DNA of 64,000 nucleotides from Gliomastix tumulicola (lineage: Eukaryota > Ascomycota > Sordariomycetes > Hypocreales > Bionectriaceae). Below the pieces are notes generated by a model. It saw only the letters and a program-made list of their open reading frames with translations. It was not told the DNA's origin and did no database searches. The stretch is taken from NCBI GenBank assembly GCA_001599755.1, contig BCHX01000006.1, forward strand, positions 1,165,336 to 1,229,335. Reading direction: 5' to 3'. Each line of letters starts with the position of its first letter. Positions within the stretch are counted from its first letter, which is position 1. The position numbers and the translations under genes are program-made. This document shows, one piece after another, positions 12,401 to 24,728 of the stretch.

Positions 12401-12933
12401 TGTTTGATCTCAGGCGTTAGCTCCTGACTCGGCGCAGCAACTTCTTTGTCGTCCGTAGTCTTGTCAGAGTTGGCCCCATTCTCCGCGTTCGACGTTTCGG
12501 CGCCGTCGATCCCCTTGGCCTTCGTCTGGTCGGATGCGTTCTCGCTGCGAGGTGCGATTGTCGTGCTGCCACTTTCCTTGTCTGTCGCTGTCTCGGAACT
12601 GGCTAGCCCAGGCTTTGGCGTCCCTGCCCTGCTTGGCTCATCGCTGTCATCTATGACAAATGCCGCCTCGAACACAGCTGGATCGGCCGTTGCCGCTCCA
12701 TCGGATGCGGCATCGTTGGCTGAGGCCTTCGCGCCAGGCCGTTTCCCCGAGTCGTTCTTGCGCGACGCCGTCGATGCGGATCGAGAGAGGTTCGCCTGAT
12801 CGGAAAGAGTCTTCTGCTTGGCTTGTTCTTCGGCAATAGTCCGATCGATTGCTCCCCTAATGCGCTTTACACATCGAGTCAGCTTAATTCAGCTTGAGAT
12901 TATGGCTATGTAATGCTTCCATACCTGGAACAT
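9406..12933 (-). CDS. IMH1: GRIP-domain golgin, IMH1 type
   Basis: Exons on the minus strand are 12933-12925 (only Met-Phe-Gln), 12864-12360, 12290-9515 and 9457-9406, giving 1113 residues. The join MFQ/RIRGAIDRTIAEEQA is the family N-terminus. A 69-nt intron (12291-12359) is required to join KLEKLEATYPE to LLRSYRVAHRR; it is open in frame and could be retained. Residues about 190-1040 are charged coiled coil. The C-terminus is a GRIP domain (LKTILLQFLE..., PVLGKLLRFDK), and its last part, ADEAKWLNAVQHIDVR, is supplied by the final 52-nt exon. GRIP domains bind Arl1-GTP and place golgins on trans-Golgi membranes as vesicle tethers. Neighbours: convergent with KHA1, divergent from LNP1. Confidence 0.93.
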
Positions 12934-13624
12934 TGCGTCCTGCTTGGTATCAACAGCTCAGACTGAAGCACGTAATCCGGCATACACTACGCCTCGCGCG
13001 GCTTCAACGGTACACCGTCGACAATGGAGACAACCGTTTCGCCCCGATGCAATGAGCGGACGGACTGTTTAGGTCCTACAAAACGAAATGTGACTGTGCT
13101 GAAGCATAAGAACAAAAAGATAGGAGATTCGTTCGACCATGATGTACTGGGCACAGTATTTAGGATGCGCAAGGGTGCCAGGATGTCATCTATTACTACT
13201 AGTCGCTGAAGTAGTGTGGGTGACATAAATATCCCCTCTAACCATGCCTAGGCTTCTCGAGCTCAAGGTCACCTTTTTTTGTCTTCTACTCCTTGACCTC
13301 CTGGAAGTGAATATCTTAATTAATATTTTGATAGAATTATTTAAATATATATATATATATAATTATAAATAAACTTTTAAATTAATTATTTATAATTAAT
13401 TAAAGCTCTTATTTTGCTATTTTAATTTTAATAGAGCCTGCTAATAAATATTCTGCATATTTTATCAAGCCGGCTTCGCTCACTCCCCGCTTTTCTCTGA
13501 GCTGAGAGGTCCCCACTTACATGCACCATAGCTTGTACGTCATGAGCTTCCTTACTACGTGTTCCAAACTCCCGACCAACATATTCTTCCTACTGAACTG
13601 GCTCTTACCGAGCATCTGGGCACG
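12934..13624. promoter_or_regulatory. Divergent promoter region, IMH1-LNP1
   Basis: These 691 bp between two outward-facing start codons must hold both promoters. They include an A+T-rich relic (13311-13465). No specific binding site is claimed. Confidence 0.55.
13311..13465. repeat. Short A+T-rich relic, RIP-like
   Basis: About 150 bp of very high A+T, including an alternating TA run near 13350, stands out sharply from flanking unique DNA. The residual C context (CTT, CT) resembles the block at 1-5160. It may be a leftover of a RIPed repeat, or simple A+T-rich promoter DNA. Confidence 0.45.
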
Positions 13625-14744
13625 ATGGTGTCTTTCTGGCCCTGGAAGGTTCGTATCTATCCCGCAGTGGAACACGCGCTTGTCGCTGGGAGAGCTCTGG
13701 CTAACACGAACTGTTCATGATGAATAGGGCGATGCGTCTTCCCCAGCGTCATTCGAGAAGACACTCTCGACCTTGTCCGTGAAGATCACGCAATCGCAAA
13801 CCCGTCTAGACAAATTAAGGTCATCGTCAAGGCGTGTTAAAGTTCTCTCGACCCTATACCTCACCTTCGCCTACCTCGTGTACGCTATCGTCGTGCTATT
13901 AGTCGTGGGACATAGAAACATGGGACCATACGAATGGACGGGTCTGGCAGGAGCTCCGGTGGTGATTTACACGACGAGGACATTGGTGACGTCCTACTAC
14001 AACTTTCGGATCGACAGCCAGACCTCTCGACTGAAGGACCAGCAAGAAGAGCGGTCCAAGACGATACAGAAGCTGAAGGATGCCACCAAATACGACTCTA
14101 CTCTAGAGCTGATCGAGAAGTACGGCGGCGGCGAGGGAAAACTTGCAAAGAATCAGGATACGAGTGACGGGAAAGTAGATAGGCATGGCAAGGTGGATGA
14201 GTCTGCCACGAAGCCTCGTCAGGGTCAACCTCAGCCTGGTCGAACGACCATGCCCCCACCGCCGACGGCGAATATTCCACGAGGTCCTGGGCCTTCGCAA
14301 CGACGTGATGCGATGGAACCGACCGCTGAGTTTGCTCCGAACGCAGAACATTCATATGCGCCAGGGTCAACATCCCTAAAATCGCTTTCCCGTCCCAGTC
14401 AGCCACTTCCATCGCAGCACGAGTCACGATGGTACGACAGGCTTTTCGACGTGATCCTGGGGGAAGACGAGACGGCCCCTCAAAACCGCATAGTGCTGCT
14501 GTGCTCCTCGTGCCGGCTTGTCAATGGACAGGCACCCCCGGGTGTGAAGTCTCTTTCAGATATCGGTAGATGGCGGTGTATGAGTTGTGGAGCTCCCAAT
14601 GGAGTGGATGAAGATGAAGGAGAAAGAATCGTCCGGGAGGTTCTAGCAGACCAGTCCCCCGCCATAGATGCAGCCCAGGCGAAGACAGAGGTTGAATCTA
14701 CGTCAACCGAGTCAAGCAAGAATGATGAGATCGTGGAGGGGTAG
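13625..14744 (+). CDS. LNP1: Lunapark, ER three-way-junction protein
   Basis: Exon 1 (13625-13648) encodes MVSFWPWK. A 79-bp intron follows, then exon 2 (13728-14744), giving 346 residues. MVSFWPWKGDASSPASFEK is the family N-terminus, and MVS is followed by a potential membrane-proximal segment. Two membrane segments lie at about residues 47-69 and 74-101, flanked by coiled-coil-forming stretches. A proline-rich linker follows. The C-terminal treble-clef zinc finger has Cys 267/270 (LLCSSC) and Cys 292/295 (CMSC). Lunapark stabilises ER tubule junctions, with both termini in the cytosol. All marker features are present and nothing is unusual. Confidence 0.93.
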
Positions 14745-15475
14745 CTGAGCACGGGCAGGAGGGGCACACGTTACCATAAATATACCACCATTTTCAGGCC
14801 CCAAAGCAAGTACGGAAATCACGTCCAGGAACCAGCATGGGACCCGAGAGCCAGCCACATTCATGGCGCACATCGTGCCTGACATTGTAGTCCACTGATG
14901 AGGATCCATCATCGAATTCGCCAGCCAGTTTCTAATGACCAATTAATCACATGGTCAGATATGCACAGGACGTACATGAAATCATAACGCTGTCTACCAT
15001 GCCTTCAACACCGTCTAGTGACATATCCAAGTACCATGTGTACTTGGCCATCCAAAGCCAACCTTAGTTCGAGCACGTCCATTGTGCTGTTAGGACAGGA
15101 AGTATATCAAGGACTGCGACAAACAGGTCTATATGACAGCCCCTCATCTTGCGCCCTGCTTCTTACTTTTGTCGCGATGGCATCTGCTGCCATCCTAGGT
15201 AGTCTGTGCTCGTTGCAGTCTATTCGGAATGCCAGAGACCGTATACTTGGCTGAAAGTGCAACAATGCTGCTGTCCAACACATCTAGATGATTGCATGGA
15301 GGGTGCGGATTGCGGAACAGACTGGACATTTCAGGCCCATGGAAAGACGTAAGAGCTACGCCAACCATGGTCCTTGCGTGTGGACAGGCTGGTAGCAACT
15401 TTGCGGTCAGACCTCGGAAGTGACACCAAGATGCTCGTCCAACAACACAAGGTAGCCAACATTGGTAGTGAGTCG
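14745..15475. other. Convergent 3' intergenic region
   Basis: These 731 bp lie between the lunapark stop and the kinase stop. The short open frames here have no recognisable content. Confidence 0.5.
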
Positions 15476-17188
15476 TTACCGCTTTCGAATTTCGGTAGCC
15501 CAGCCGTCAATGCCTTCGCCTCGTCCCCCAACCTCGAGTCCCTCAATCTTTGTGCCTTTCATGCCTGGCGTGTCTTCCAACCAGGCATGCCCTGCCATGC
15601 CACCTGCATTGGCCCGTTTCTCGGGTACCAATTCGAGCATTGGTGTGAGGAAGTCCGAAATTCGCAGAGCTTCGTCCTCCTTGAAGTGGTACTTCTCGCG
15701 CAAGACGTCAGTGAGCGCCCAGTGTCTGAGTCGATGGATGTTCCGCAGCTCGCCCTTGCGGTTGAAAATCTCCTGACTCCATTTCCCACTGAGACAGAGA
15801 GACTTGGGGAATGGGCCCAGCAATTCGATTATCTGGGCGATGTGGTCATCGTCTTTGCCGTATTTGGTTCCTGACTGCGGGTCGAATAGATAGTCGCCTG
15901 TGATGAGTTCAAACACCTACTACACGTCAGTTTGTGTATACTCCAATGATCGACGTTATGAGGTCCCTGTGCATACCATAGCAGCCATACTCCAAACATC
16001 AGTACTGGCTCCCCATTTCGCCCCTAGGATAACCTCTGGAGACCGGTATTGTCTGGTCTGGATGTCATTAGTGAAGTGATGGTTCACCCAGCATGCATTC
16101 CCAAGATCGGCAATCTTGACACTGATAATGTCAAAAGCATGCGGATCCTCGGCCTTGCGTTTCTCGCCTGTCGAAGCGGACGATGGGCTGGATTTGTCAA
16201 GGGAAATACCCGACACTTCACGAGACAAGACATCCCTATATTCACTGTGAGACAACGTAAAGCGAAAGGTGTTCTTAACCACGGTGAGACTTACGCGCTC
16301 TTCTCTCTCTGCTTCTGGGATTCCTCCCCGGACTTCGGAGACTGGTTCTTTGATGACTTGCTGTCTCCTGTGAGAAGCAACGAGTCAGAAAAGAGCGGGC
16401 TTGGCTAAGGCGAGCTTCATACCTTCGTTGAGCATGCTGGCAAGACTGGCTTGCGCGCTGCTCTGAGGGAAGAAATTGCTGTGGTTGAAATTTGTGTTGA
16501 GGGGTGAGGGTAACGGCTGGCTTCCGGTAATGAGAGTCCTTCGCCTCCTCCTCCCATTGCGGTTGTTCTCTTTGTCTGCAGGCTCGTTCTTAACAACCTT
16601 CTTGACAATTTGCTCAACGTCTCCAATCTCTATGAGCACATTCTCCGGCTTCAAATCGGTATGGATGATGCCACACTCGCGATGGAGGTAGTCAAGACCC
16701 ATGAGGACTTGCTTTGTGATTTGCTTGACAAGCGGCATGGGGATCCCACGGTGATTCCACCTCTTGATGAGTCCTAATAGGTTCTCACCCAGAACCTCGA
16801 AGACCATGCAAACATGGGTGCCGTTAGGCCCCTTATGCTCGAAGGAGTCAAGAAGGCTGACGACATGTTTCCGGCCGGGATGATCTGGTTTCGCTTGGAC
16901 GATCTTGTTGAGGAGTTTGATCTCATCGATTGCGGTCTCGGTGTAATGCGCGGCGGAACGAACAACTTTGAGTGCGACGTGTTTCCCGTTGGTGTTGTCT
17001 CTCGATAGCCAGACGGTCGAGAAATGGCCCCAACCGAGTTTGCGAACGACTGTGTATTTTCCATCCTTGTACTTCTCGCCAATCTGAACGGGGTGGTAGC
17101 CGCCCTTGCAGTAATCTTCCGAGTCTTCTTCGTCGGCAGTGTTCTCAGCGGGGTCGTCGACGGACGAGGATGACGGCGATTGGGTCAT
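15476..17188 (-). CDS. SKY1: SR-protein kinase (SRPK; Sky1/Dsk1 type)
   Basis: Exons on the minus strand are 17188-16423, 16367-16295, 16244-15977 and 15916-15476, giving 515 residues. Residues about 30-40 (GGYHPVQIGEKYKDGKY) are the SRPK signature ahead of the glycine loop. The ATP lysine is at 74 (ALKVV) and the catalytic Asp at 178 (IIHTDLKPEN). The two kinase lobes are split by a low-complexity spacer of roughly 90 residues, as in all SRPKs. After the spacer come IADLGNACW (the SRPK replacement for DFG) and IQTRQYRSPEV. SRPKs phosphorylate Arg-Ser dipeptides of SR splicing and mRNA export factors, shuttling between cytoplasm and nucleus. The spacer spans two introns, which places the splice sites in the least constrained part. 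Confidence 0.94.
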
Positions 17189-18629
17189 GTTCGCCAGCTG
17201 GTGCGATCTAGAATTGCGCCGAAAAGTTAGTCTCGAAAGAAAATAATAATACAGAGATCGTGCAAATGTCAGAGATGACCACAGGCAACTCGGCGGCTAG
17301 CTGGTGGAGACTGGGCATCAAAGAGGAGAGTGGAGGGGGAGTCGAGGGCTGATGGCGGGGNGAGGAAGAAAGGGCGGGCAAGAAGACTGCTGGTCGCGTC
17401 CAATTGCACGGTCGCGTATTGAGCAACAAATATGCCCCCAAAGCGGAGCTCCTGCGTGATGAAGAACAGGCAGAATGTGATATGAGAGCATGGAGTGCAG
17501 AGGAGATGATGGCGACCTTGATTTGAGGAAGTTCATGGTGGCAACATTACATTGCGCGTAACTCTGCGCACAATCGGATTGACGGACGTGACGGGCGGGC
17601 GGCGAAGGCGTTCTCCACCTCGGCGAAAATGACAGGGAAAAAAAAGAGCAATCGAAAAGACGCGCCTTGAAGAGGACGAGGAACGCAAAGAGAGACAAGC
17701 AAGGGATGCGGGTGCGACGGGCAAGCTCAAAGATACCCAACGGAGCGACAGTGACGACAATGGAGTTGGGCTTGGTCCTTGTTCCTTTGTCCTTGGATGA
17801 AAGAGGGACCGTGGCCATGGCCATGTTCCATCGGGCGAGGTGGAGCAGTCGGCAGTGGCTATGTACGTACATACCCAATTGTACGTACCAGTCATCATCC
17901 CCCACCATGGCTTGGACTTGGCGCACGCTTTAACGCCCGACAGACGAAGGGCCGCTGAACGGTGAGCGAGCGGGCTCATATCAACGGAACTGCCACTCGG
18001 CGCAGTGCAGCCATCATGGGCCTTGCTCTGAAACTGCACATGTTCCACACCCGACCAGTGCGTCAACTTGAGGCTGCCCGTTCGTCACCGCCATCACCGC
18101 CCATGAGAAACAAGGCGCAGAAGGGGCTTGGGGTGTGTGAAAGGTTTACAGGCAGTCCTCCTTTCTCGACAGCCCCCATGCCATTGTCACCTATCCCGTG
18201 GTGAGGCTTGCCCTCCAAAATACATCTGTCGCCAAGGTTTTGCAGGGCATGCGTTTCAGAGTCCAAGCTCAAAAATATGCCTCCCAGGCTATGAACGATG
18301 GCACACCTGCAAGGATGAGCTCACTGGACGAGTCCGGCTCGGATTGAAGGTCATCGCCCTGCTACCTGATTGGTTGTCTGGTCTCAGCCTGCCACTTTGC
18401 GGCTTGCTTGGTGCATTTTCGACGCGACGCGCATGCGACGCGCATAGATTCAATGCTTCTGTGTTGAAGCGCTGTGAGCGTCTTCGCGTTCATAGTCCTG
18501 GGCTAACACTTGCTAGAGAACCACTGACGAAATCGAGACCAGGGCCGAGAGATCGGTAGAGTGACGATCATGAGCTCGACGCAAGGCAAAGGGGGCTGCA
18601 AGCCTAAAATATGGAAAGAAATTGAGGAC
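17189..18629. other. Gene-poor region upstream of SR kinase
   Basis: This is the 5' side of the kinase gene. There is an ambiguous base (N) at 17361. Open frames on both strands are overlapping and have no recognisable domain; none is called. Confidence 0.5.
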
Positions 18630-18794
18630 CTACCCAGCTATGTGTTGCTGCGGGGTGGCTTCGGTTGTGATGATAGGTTTGAGGTTCTCCTTTTTGCGCT
18701 TCTTAGCCATGAGACCGCTGTTCGGATCGGTCGTACTGCTCGGCGACGCAGTCACGGATGGCTTCTGGCCTTCCGCTGGCTGGCTTCCATTCAT
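18630..18794 (-). CDS. Small basic protein, 54 aa, candidate
   Basis: An ATG at 18794 opens a 54-codon frame ending TAG at 18632-18630. The protein is Ser/Thr/Pro-rich for 28 residues, then MAKKRKKENLKPIITT at 29-44, then EATPQQHIAG. The lysine cluster looks like a monopartite nuclear signal, and KKRKKxxLKPIITT resembles short conserved proteins I associate with Pezizomycotina genomes, though I cannot name a family. The GGG-TAG end overlaps a possible splice donor (GG/GTAGGT), so the true C-terminus may be longer. The frame shows gene-like composition and lies alone in a 2.9 kb gap. Function unknown. Confidence 0.45.
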   Translation of the reverse strand: MNGSQPAEGQKPSVTASPSSTTDPNSGLMAKKRKKENLKPIITTEATPQQHIAG

Positions 18795-20078
18795 CTTTGC
18801 TGTATAACGTGCGTGTCTCTCCTTGGCGAAAGCTCTCGGTCCCCGGCGCCTCAGCTAGATGCGCAGGCGTGTAGTATCGGATACTCTAACTGGATGCCAC
18901 CTCCGATAGATGGTATTCGGGCCCAGAGTTGACTCGGTATCGCGAGTATTTGCGTCAAGACGAGGCCGATATGCTGGAGGTCCGTACTTCCGTAGACTCC
19001 CAAGATCTACAACAGACCCATGAGGAGAGCCAAGAATGCGTTGAAATGTGAGAACCAACCATTCGCAAGTCTAGAAAAACACGCGTTGTGCGTCGGTGTC
19101 GATATCGTGGGCTTGTTGGAAGACAGGCGTCGAGGTTGACGTCAAGGTCGAGAAAGGGAACGGTGGGGTGGTTTGGTCTCGGAACGCCTAGATGGTGGCG
19201 GCTGTGATGGTACCAAAATCAGTAAGTCGCCTCCCAGACAAGATAGCCCTGCGGGTAGATAAATAGATGTGGCGCAGACAGAGGCGAGCCCGATACATGT
19301 GCGTAGATAGATGCATTGCTGGCGATCTAGGTGGGAGGGAGAATGGGAGCTGGCAAGATTGGCATGCGACGAGAAGGCTCGCCTATAGGATGTGCGGCTT
19401 TTGCGACGCAATTGAAAATACTGCCCGGTCGGCGCGACAACCAGCAGGCCAACCAGCCAACATCCCAAAGGAGCCAGGAATGTAACGCACCAGAATGAGG
19501 TGGGATGGCACGACGACTGGGGAGGCCACTTACGTACCTGTGTGTTGAGACTGGAAGTCGGTGGAAGTTACAGCAGCAGCTCCAAGGATGGAGGGGATCT
19601 GACGGCGAGTGACAACGCGAGCTATCCCAGCCAAGGCCTCTTGGATTGAAGAGCAATTTCCTCCTGGAGCATCAAGTTGGGTCGAAGGTCAGTTGGCGTT
19701 CCATGTGGAGGGGGAGGGGCCCTCATCCATGTAGGATGTGGGACGGATGAAGCAAGTGGGGCCCGCATGATTCGATCCAAAGTTCAAAGTATCGCGATGT
19801 CTTCGCTCATTGGTGCATGTCCGGGATACCAAAGCAAGCACCAAATCAAGGTGAATGCGCATTGCCCTTGCGGCGATGGCCGATGGCCGATGGAATTGTG
19901 GAAAGGCTAGCTTGACTTCATCCTAAGCTGTGTTCATCTGCCAAGTAAAATACAAGGGAAGACCCGAAACCCGTTGGTGCCTCAAACGCCAGAAACCAGA
20001 CTATAGAAAACATGACACTGAAAGGTTACTCAACCGCCAGAGCAGCTTTGGCACCGCAGACACGTGCTCAATCCTCAC
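18795..20078. other. Intergenic between small ORF and IWS1
   Basis: These 1.28 kb have no supportable gene. The overlapping minus-strand frames at 19142-19656 share no domain and look random. Confidence 0.5.
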
Positions 20079-21484
20079 TTAAGCCTTCTTCTTGGTCTTC
20101 TGAGTCATCTTGCGGAATGCCTCCATACCACCAGCCCCAGGCGGCCGGTGTTCTGTGCCCAAAGAGCCGTCGAATGTACTTCGCGGCGCAATAGTGTAGC
20201 TTTGAGGTAAGCTCACCATCCTAGCGCGACTAACATTCGGTCCTGGGGCCGCATCTGCGTCCTGGGAGCTCTGCGCTGGACGCTGTGACAAGGTGAACTG
20301 GGTTCCTTGCTTCTGGCGCTGCGCCAACTTCGCCGCACTGCATTGAAATTAGCACCTGATGTAGAGAGAGGGTGAGATCGCAGAAAGCATTGGGACATAC
20401 TGGTAATCAAAGTCCCTCGTCTCAATCTGTCGCTTCTTGTAGTCATCCGTGCGCTTCAGGATGGGCCTGCTCCATTCTCCCAGTAATCGCTCAGCCATAC
20501 GCTTGATGATGGGCTCGGGCTTCTTGCTGCGAGTATAGAACAGAACGACCTTGCCGATGCCGCTACTGAGGAGGGCCTCTTTCTCGATGTTGAGCTTAGT
20601 CAATGCCGAGAAAACGTCCCGTTGAATGTTGTATGCTGGAAGCGACCCGTCGTTGAGCGGCTCAAGGAAGAACTTCACGTGCTGCAGGAAGTTGGTATCG
20701 GGATCAAGCACGGCATGCTGAACATTGTTGCGGTTGAGGAGACCTGTGACCTCGGGGAGCAGCTTAAGTTTGTGCAATGCCGGCTGGCCACCTTCTCTTG
20801 CATTGTTGTCGGCCTGGCAAGCCTTTTCCATGCGAAGCTTCAAGTCGGCAAGTAGTTCATCGATTTCGGTCTCGAGGTCCTGGAAATCCCTGTTAATACC
20901 CAGACACCTCAAGTGAAGAGGATCAGATAGTTGCTCACGATCTCGTCCTTGCGTTTCCGACGCGAACCGCTAGGCTTCTTGATCGCAGCATCTAGAGCCC
21001 TGTCGATGGCGCGCTTCCGACGTTCCTCTGGTGTGAGATTCTCATCTTCTTGGGGGCCTGGCGAGTCATCACGGGGCCTGGCGGCGCGTTCGCTATCACC
21101 GCCACGTCTCGTCCTCCGTGATTTAGTCCCACCTTCGTCGCCCGCATTATCTCCAAGCCCCGTGCTTTCATCTTGGTCCCGCCGCTTCTTGTCTCGACGG
21201 CCTTCGCGTGGCTTCTTGACGGTGTCCCCTTCCACTCGCTTGCGTTTGGATGCTTTGAGGGTTCGCGCGACGTCCTCGTCAATGTCAACCGGCCGGTCCT
21301 CGATATTGGCTGTCTCTGGGTCGTAATCCTCAAACTGGTCCTCGTCTACTTCGGAGAGAACCTCCGATTCGTGGTCTGAGTTGGCGGCCGCTGCCTCGTC
21401 GTCGTACTCCTTCTCCAGCCCGTCAGGTGCTGCATCACCGACTGGGGATCGCGCAGAATGCGCTGGAGAGTTCGGTTCGGACAT
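20079..21484 (-). CDS. IWS1: Transcription elongation factor IWS1/SPN1
   Basis: Exons on the minus strand are 21484-20939, 20879-20401 and 20337-20079, giving 427 residues. The N-terminal third is acidic, then basic (KRKRVEG, RRDKKRRD), the usual disordered region. Residues about 205-335 are the TFIIS N-terminal (LW) domain: HKLKLLPEVTGLLNR, GSLPAYNIQRDVFSAL, SSGIGKVVLFYTRSKKPEP, AERLLGEWSRPIL. IWS1 travels with RNA polymerase II and Spt6. Intron 1 is only in frame if its acceptor is TTTCCAG (ending 20880), 11 nt beyond the nearer AACAG; this gives KDEI-DLETEIDELL, as in homologues. The C-terminus (GGMEAFRKMTQKTKKK) is also typical. Confidence 0.93.
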
Positions 21485-22025
21485 TTTACCGTGGACAGCC
21501 CACAGGATTTATTTAGGACGGCCGATGGAGTAGGATTGTTGTGAGTCTTCTACCAAGATCTTATGTAGAGTGGTTAAGGATTCGATGGTGAAGGGAAGGA
21601 ACAAAGGTTTGTTGGTGAAGAAGAGATGCTTCGCTCCCCAGTTGCCTTACCAAGAATGCTCAAGCGGCGTGGGCCGCAATAAATTCCAGCCTGTTCTGAG
21701 AGTTTTGCACATGGTCTTTTCCATACTGCGTCGCTTTCGCGTGCAAATATGCACCCTGGGGGTGTGAAGAGACCTGGGTCCACAGTGACACCGCGCTAAG
21801 GCATGGGTGTTGCAATTCACATTCTAGTGCAACGTTTGTTTACTTCGAACTTTCGTCATCCCGAGAGTCGCCCAAACTTCTGCAAGTTTTACCCTTGCCA
21901 GCCTAGAGATGACTTTGAAATCTCCCTACCTTTTGGCTGTTTGATTCTAGACTTCTTTTCCTCACTTTCCACTCTGCATCTATCAGCTCTGTGGCAAAGG
22001 CGTGTCCAGCGACTGGCGGCCAGCC
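21485..22025. promoter_or_regulatory. Divergent promoter region, IWS1-BRL1
   Basis: These 541 bp lie between outward-facing starts, so both promoters must be here. No defined motif is claimed. Confidence 0.5.
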
Positions 22026-23484
22026 ATGGACCGGCGAACGCACGAGGGTCATATGGACTGGGAGTACCAGAACCAAAGACCAGTCGATCCCACCAGCCCT
22101 TTCGCCCAAGCTGCTAGGACTGGAGCGCTTAATAATGGTCAGCGATTCGATATCCAAACAAGATGGACACTGGCTGACAAGTCGTGCGCAGGCTTTGGCT
22201 CACCTGTCAAGAACAACATATTCGCGAGACCCAACCTACCTAGCACACCGACTAGGTTTCAGCCTGCGACGCGAAACACTCTTTTCTCCTCTCAGCAGGC
22301 GCCTACGGCTCCTCCTTTCATGAATCCGTCGTTCACTACTCCTCGGAAGCCGTATGACGACCCTCCTTCAGGTATCGAGGATAGCCCTGTGCCCACCGAG
22401 CCATCGGATTTCCCCGACGATTCTCCCGATGTAGATCGCTTTGGCGACATCAACTTGGGAAGCACGATCACTCCAGCGAAGATAGACAAGGCCAATCGAT
22501 ATAAGGGCAGACAGTCCGCGAGGAAACACGTGCCAGGCAAGGGAGAGATCATGCCGCCGCGGGGCCTCCAGTCGCTATATCGAAGGAGGAAGCATCATGA
22601 CAGGGCACTCAACAATCACGCTCACTCAACAGATCTCGACATGTCCGAAGATGAGTCGGACTCGGCATTGTACTCGTCCCATGGCCGAAACCCCTCGCGC
22701 GATGGCAAGACACGGACGGAACCACCTGGGGGCCTAATCGCCTCATTCCTACTTGCAATGAACGAACATCCGAATCTTCCTGACGTTCTACACAAGTGGA
22801 TATGGTTCGTTGTCTGCTCCTTCACTGGTGGCACGGCTTGCTACATGGCATGGGGTATCCTAAACACCATCAGGGGTGATATTTTAACAGCGAACGATGC
22901 TGCACGTGCTGTTATGCTCGCAAAGAAGGATGCTTGCCAAAAGCAGTACATTTCCAATCAATGTACTACCGCCACGGCACCAAAGCTAATCGAACTTTGT
23001 GACGAGTGGTTTGCATGCATTGAGCAAAGCACAGACGTGGTATACTCAAGGGTATTCTTAGTTGAGATCAGCAAGCTGGCCAATGATGTTTTCGGAGTAT
23101 GGAGCATGAGAACCGCGGTATGTGGCTACTTATCTCGTCGGCGCCTCCCTTTTCGGTCGAACTTGCTAACGAATACCTCAGCTTGCGGCCGTCGTCATGC
23201 TCCTCGTCTGGGTACTCGCACGTTGGGCGACTGGGCGTGGTCCAGAAGCATCTAGCGCAGCGTCGAGTCGTGCAGTTGCTCCTCCTGCGACCCCGAACCT
23301 GAAGCGAGCGCCTCTTGAAACACCGAGGTCACGACGGCAGATTTTTCTTGAGGATACGGATACTGACATGTCACCGCCTGTGTTCACACAGAGACAACTT
23401 CTTCCCGGAAGGAGGAGCCCAACCAAAAGCGAGCGATCACGCAGCCCGGTCAAGTATTCTCGGGCTTACGACATGGGTTCCTGA
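22026..23484 (+). CDS. BRL1: Nuclear envelope protein BRL1/BRR6
   Basis: The preferred model has exons 22026-22137, 22192-23117 and 23182-23484 (446 residues). The first intron (54 nt, 22138-22191) is open in frame; removing it joins LNNG to FGSPVKNNIF, which looks more natural. The N-terminal 235 residues are disordered. The di-sulfide-bridge domain starts at about 225. The first membrane span (WIWFVVCSFTGG...) is at about 240-264. The lumenal segment has four spaced cysteines (DACQK, NQC, ELC, FAC). The second span is LAAVVMLLVWVLARWA at 347-362, split off by intron 2. Brl1/Brr6 act at the inner nuclear membrane in nuclear pore assembly and lipid homeostasis. The basic Ser/Pro-rich tail is typical. 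Confidence 0.9.
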
Positions 23485-24728
23485 GTTCGTCACGGCCAGA
23501 GTGCTATGGGAAGTGATTTGGGGATCTGTTATGATATGGGGGCATGGAATGGACAAACTCACTGTACGACTTGATTCTTGCTGACTAGCAGGCGCATCGG
23601 AGGTCGGGTGGGATTGTGTTCTGCATAACTTGACGAGTAATGAATAAAAAGAGTCTCCCCAGGTCCCAGTGATAGGAGTTGAGACAGTCCCCACGGATGG
23701 TGTCGTGAGGTGATGGTAGAGCTATTGTGACATGCTGATGGTTTAGAAGTCGGTATTTTAGGAGGATGCTACGAGGCGCCTTGCTGCTGTCTATTCTCTC
23801 GTTGATTTAAAAGGCGACTCAGGGTCTTGGCGAGCAGCGATACAGGCCCATCTATATCTACTGTGGGTGATTCGAGTGATCGTGAGGTTTAGCACCAGCG
23901 AACAAGTCGTTTTTACTCAGAGTCCAAGTGACCGAGATGATGTTATTTTCGGGGGGGGCGACAGTCTCCCAGATAAACTTACTAGTAGCCAACGGAGACT
24001 TCACTTTCCACTTTGCAGCATCGAGTCACGCCTCCGAGTACGAGAGGTCGTCAGTACAGGTTAACATCCAGCCCTGCTTTTATGCCATGCCCCACTAAAC
24101 CGCATTAGACTAGCCAAGGTCGTCACCATGAGCTTCTCGATGGACCCGAATCATGCTCTAACTTGATAACTTCCACCCATACATAAGATGCCGTTGGCGG
24201 TCGCGAAATCAAACCTGTCCCTCTCTCCTCTAAAAACCAGCACGACGTTTTCGAGCGACATGCCGCGGAAGGAGGCGCGTTTTACCTGATTGGCCGACCC
24301 AGAGTGTGCCTGTGCTCCCTCTCTCATGCAGTATCGTTACGCATTCCTCAACCTTCAGATCGAGTTTGCCTGAAACAGCTTTTCTTTCCGCCGTATGGAT
24401 GACTCGATACCCGTGCGCCTCTGCTTAAAAGCATATTATCTACCGCGTACTCGGCGATGACGAACACTATCACGCGACAACGATCCTTTTCCATGTCACC
24501 AACTCAGCTCTCTCTTCGGCGCTTTCAACCCAGTCGCAAGCGAACCAGCTTTCTTGTCGCAGCATGATATAAGGGCAATTCACTCGATACTAGAATACTC
24601 GCCGTCTCCTCATTCCCATTGTGGGGGAAGACCTCTTACATAGGCCGCGAAGCTGCCATAAAGGAAGGCCCTGATCTTGGACGCGCTACCAACGGTCTTT
24701 TAGGCCGACCGACTGTGGTTGTTCAACA
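23485..24728. other. Intergenic, upstream of Zn2Cys6 regulator
   Basis: These 1.24 kb contain the 3' end of BRL1 and the long 5' region of the regulator. A G8 run occurs at about 23951. No other gene is supported. Confidence 0.5.

Noticed and set aside
18561..18932. 123-codon plus-strand frame opposite the small minus-strand ORF
   Set aside because: The minus strand shows the coherent basic motif; the plus frame lacks an ATG context and any domain.
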